Shown here piece after piece: positions 63,767 to 64,000 of a stretch of DNA of 64,000 nucleotides. The first letter of the stretch is position 1; each line of letters begins with the position of its first letter. The stretch is from Neisseria mucosa (lineage in GTDB: Bacteria > Pseudomonadota > Gammaproteobacteria > Burkholderiales > Neisseriaceae): assembly GCF_013267835.1 (NCBI RefSeq), contig NZ_CP053939.1, positions 992,001-1,056,000 on the forward strand, in the 5' to 3' direction. The translations under genes and the position numbers were made by a program. The notes beneath the pieces are model-generated. The model was not told the DNA's origin. It searched no databases and was given only the letters and a program-made list of their open reading frames with translations.

Positions 63767-64000
63767 CTATTTCTGGCAATTTGGACAATAAAATGTTCCA
63801 CGCTGCCCCAAAGTTTCTTTAAAAATCAACCCGCCACATTGGACACAAGGCTCATTGTGGCGACCATAGACCGTATATTCCTGCTGGAAATAGCCGCTTT
63901 TGCCATCGCTATTGACAAAGTCCCGCAGCGTACTGCCGCCCGTTTCAATCGCCCTCAGCAGAATCGCTTTAATGGTTTCCACCAATAATGCACATTCTTT
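63767..64000 (-). CDS. mutM: Formamidopyrimidine-DNA glycosylase MutM, C-terminal part
   Basis: The frame runs off the right edge, so only about the last 77 residues are seen. They contain the C-terminal zinc finger CVQCGG...FYCPNCQK (two CXXC pairs) and the [20 protein letters not shown] block, both standard for MutM/Fpg, which excises 8-oxoguanine. The N-terminal catalytic Pro lies outside the window. Confidence 0.93.
   Translation of the reverse strand, partial: KECALLVETIKAILLRAIETGGSTLRDFVNSDGKSGYFQQEYTVYGRHNEPCVQCGGLIFKETLGQRGTFYCPNCQK

Noticed and set aside
1..64000. CRISPR arrays, insertion sequences, Correia repeats, rRNA or riboswitches
   Set aside because: No regularly spaced repeats, transposase frames, Correia-type TATAGTGGATT ends, rRNA sequence or recognisable riboswitch core were seen.

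Overview
The window is chromosomal DNA from a Neisseria species. The 10-base DNA uptake sequence GCCGTCTGAA occurs throughout on both strands, very often as inverted pairs that serve as terminators between genes. Most copies are preceded by AG (AGGCCGTCTGAA), the dialect I associate with commensals of the subflava/flavescens type, rather than by AT as in meningococcus and gonococcus. Species assignment is inference. There are no prophages, insertion sequences, rRNA operons or CRISPR arrays. Nearly everything is core genome. The least core-like parts are a two-partner secretion locus, an AT-rich NERD-domain gene and a GC-rich block inside mutS.

Layout. 1-8.6 kb: end of a PlsC acyltransferase, gloA, an unknown 366-residue protein, a tyrosine phosphatase, the metX-metW overlap pair, nadE, then earP next to its substrate efp, and a lone MlaC-type protein. 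8.7-13.5 kb: tautomerase, alaA, tmRNA with its promoter and terminator, an EEP-family phosphatase, a secreted TonB-C-terminal-like protein, and the hda/HAD overlap pair. 13.7-20.9 kb: dedA, the peptidoglycan O-acetylation cluster patA-patB-ape1, lemA, a membrane metallophosphoesterase and a Dyp peroxidase. 21.2-26.9 kb: tpsB-tpsA, with no toxin C-terminus or immunity gene. 27-34 kb: recB, cysH (iron-sulfur type), dinB, sulfate-binding protein. 34-40.3 kb: His-tailed DUF4198 protein, DUF5672 protein, mutS, panC, panB.

40.4-50.1 kb: two identical tRNA-Thr(UGU) genes in tandem, a spermidine-synthase-like protein, an alpha/beta hydrolase, a Nudix hydrolase, a NERD protein, folB, plsY, greB, and purF-cvpA-SPOR-folC in the order also known from E. 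coli. 50.1-58.9 kb: two small unknown proteins, an amino-acid ABC ATPase preceded by a possibly coupled small ORF, rsmA, maf, a gamma carbonic anhydrase, an EamA exporter, the lepA-lepB overlap pair, and mtnN. 59.1-64 kb: a PilU/PilT2-type retraction ATPase, a dihydrolipoyl dehydrogenase, a peroxiredoxin-glutaredoxin fusion, a second PlsC-type acyltransferase and the 3' end of mutM.

Functional links visible here: EarP rhamnosylates Arg32 of the adjacent EF-P; PatA, PatB and Ape1 add and remove peptidoglycan O-acetyl groups; MetX and MetW act in methionine synthesis and MtnN in recycling of S-adenosylmethionine by-products; the sulfate-binding protein and CysH belong to sulfate assimilation; RecB, MutS, DinB and MutM handle DNA repair and recombination. 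recB carries at least six intragenic uptake sequences. I did not find a clear new multi-gene system. The observations most worth testing are the GC-rich mosaic in mutS, the AT-rich NERD gene, the nested hairpins at 61888-61958, the possible small ORF ending in TAATG before the ABC ATPase, and the linker-encoding uptake-sequence pairs in recB and patB.
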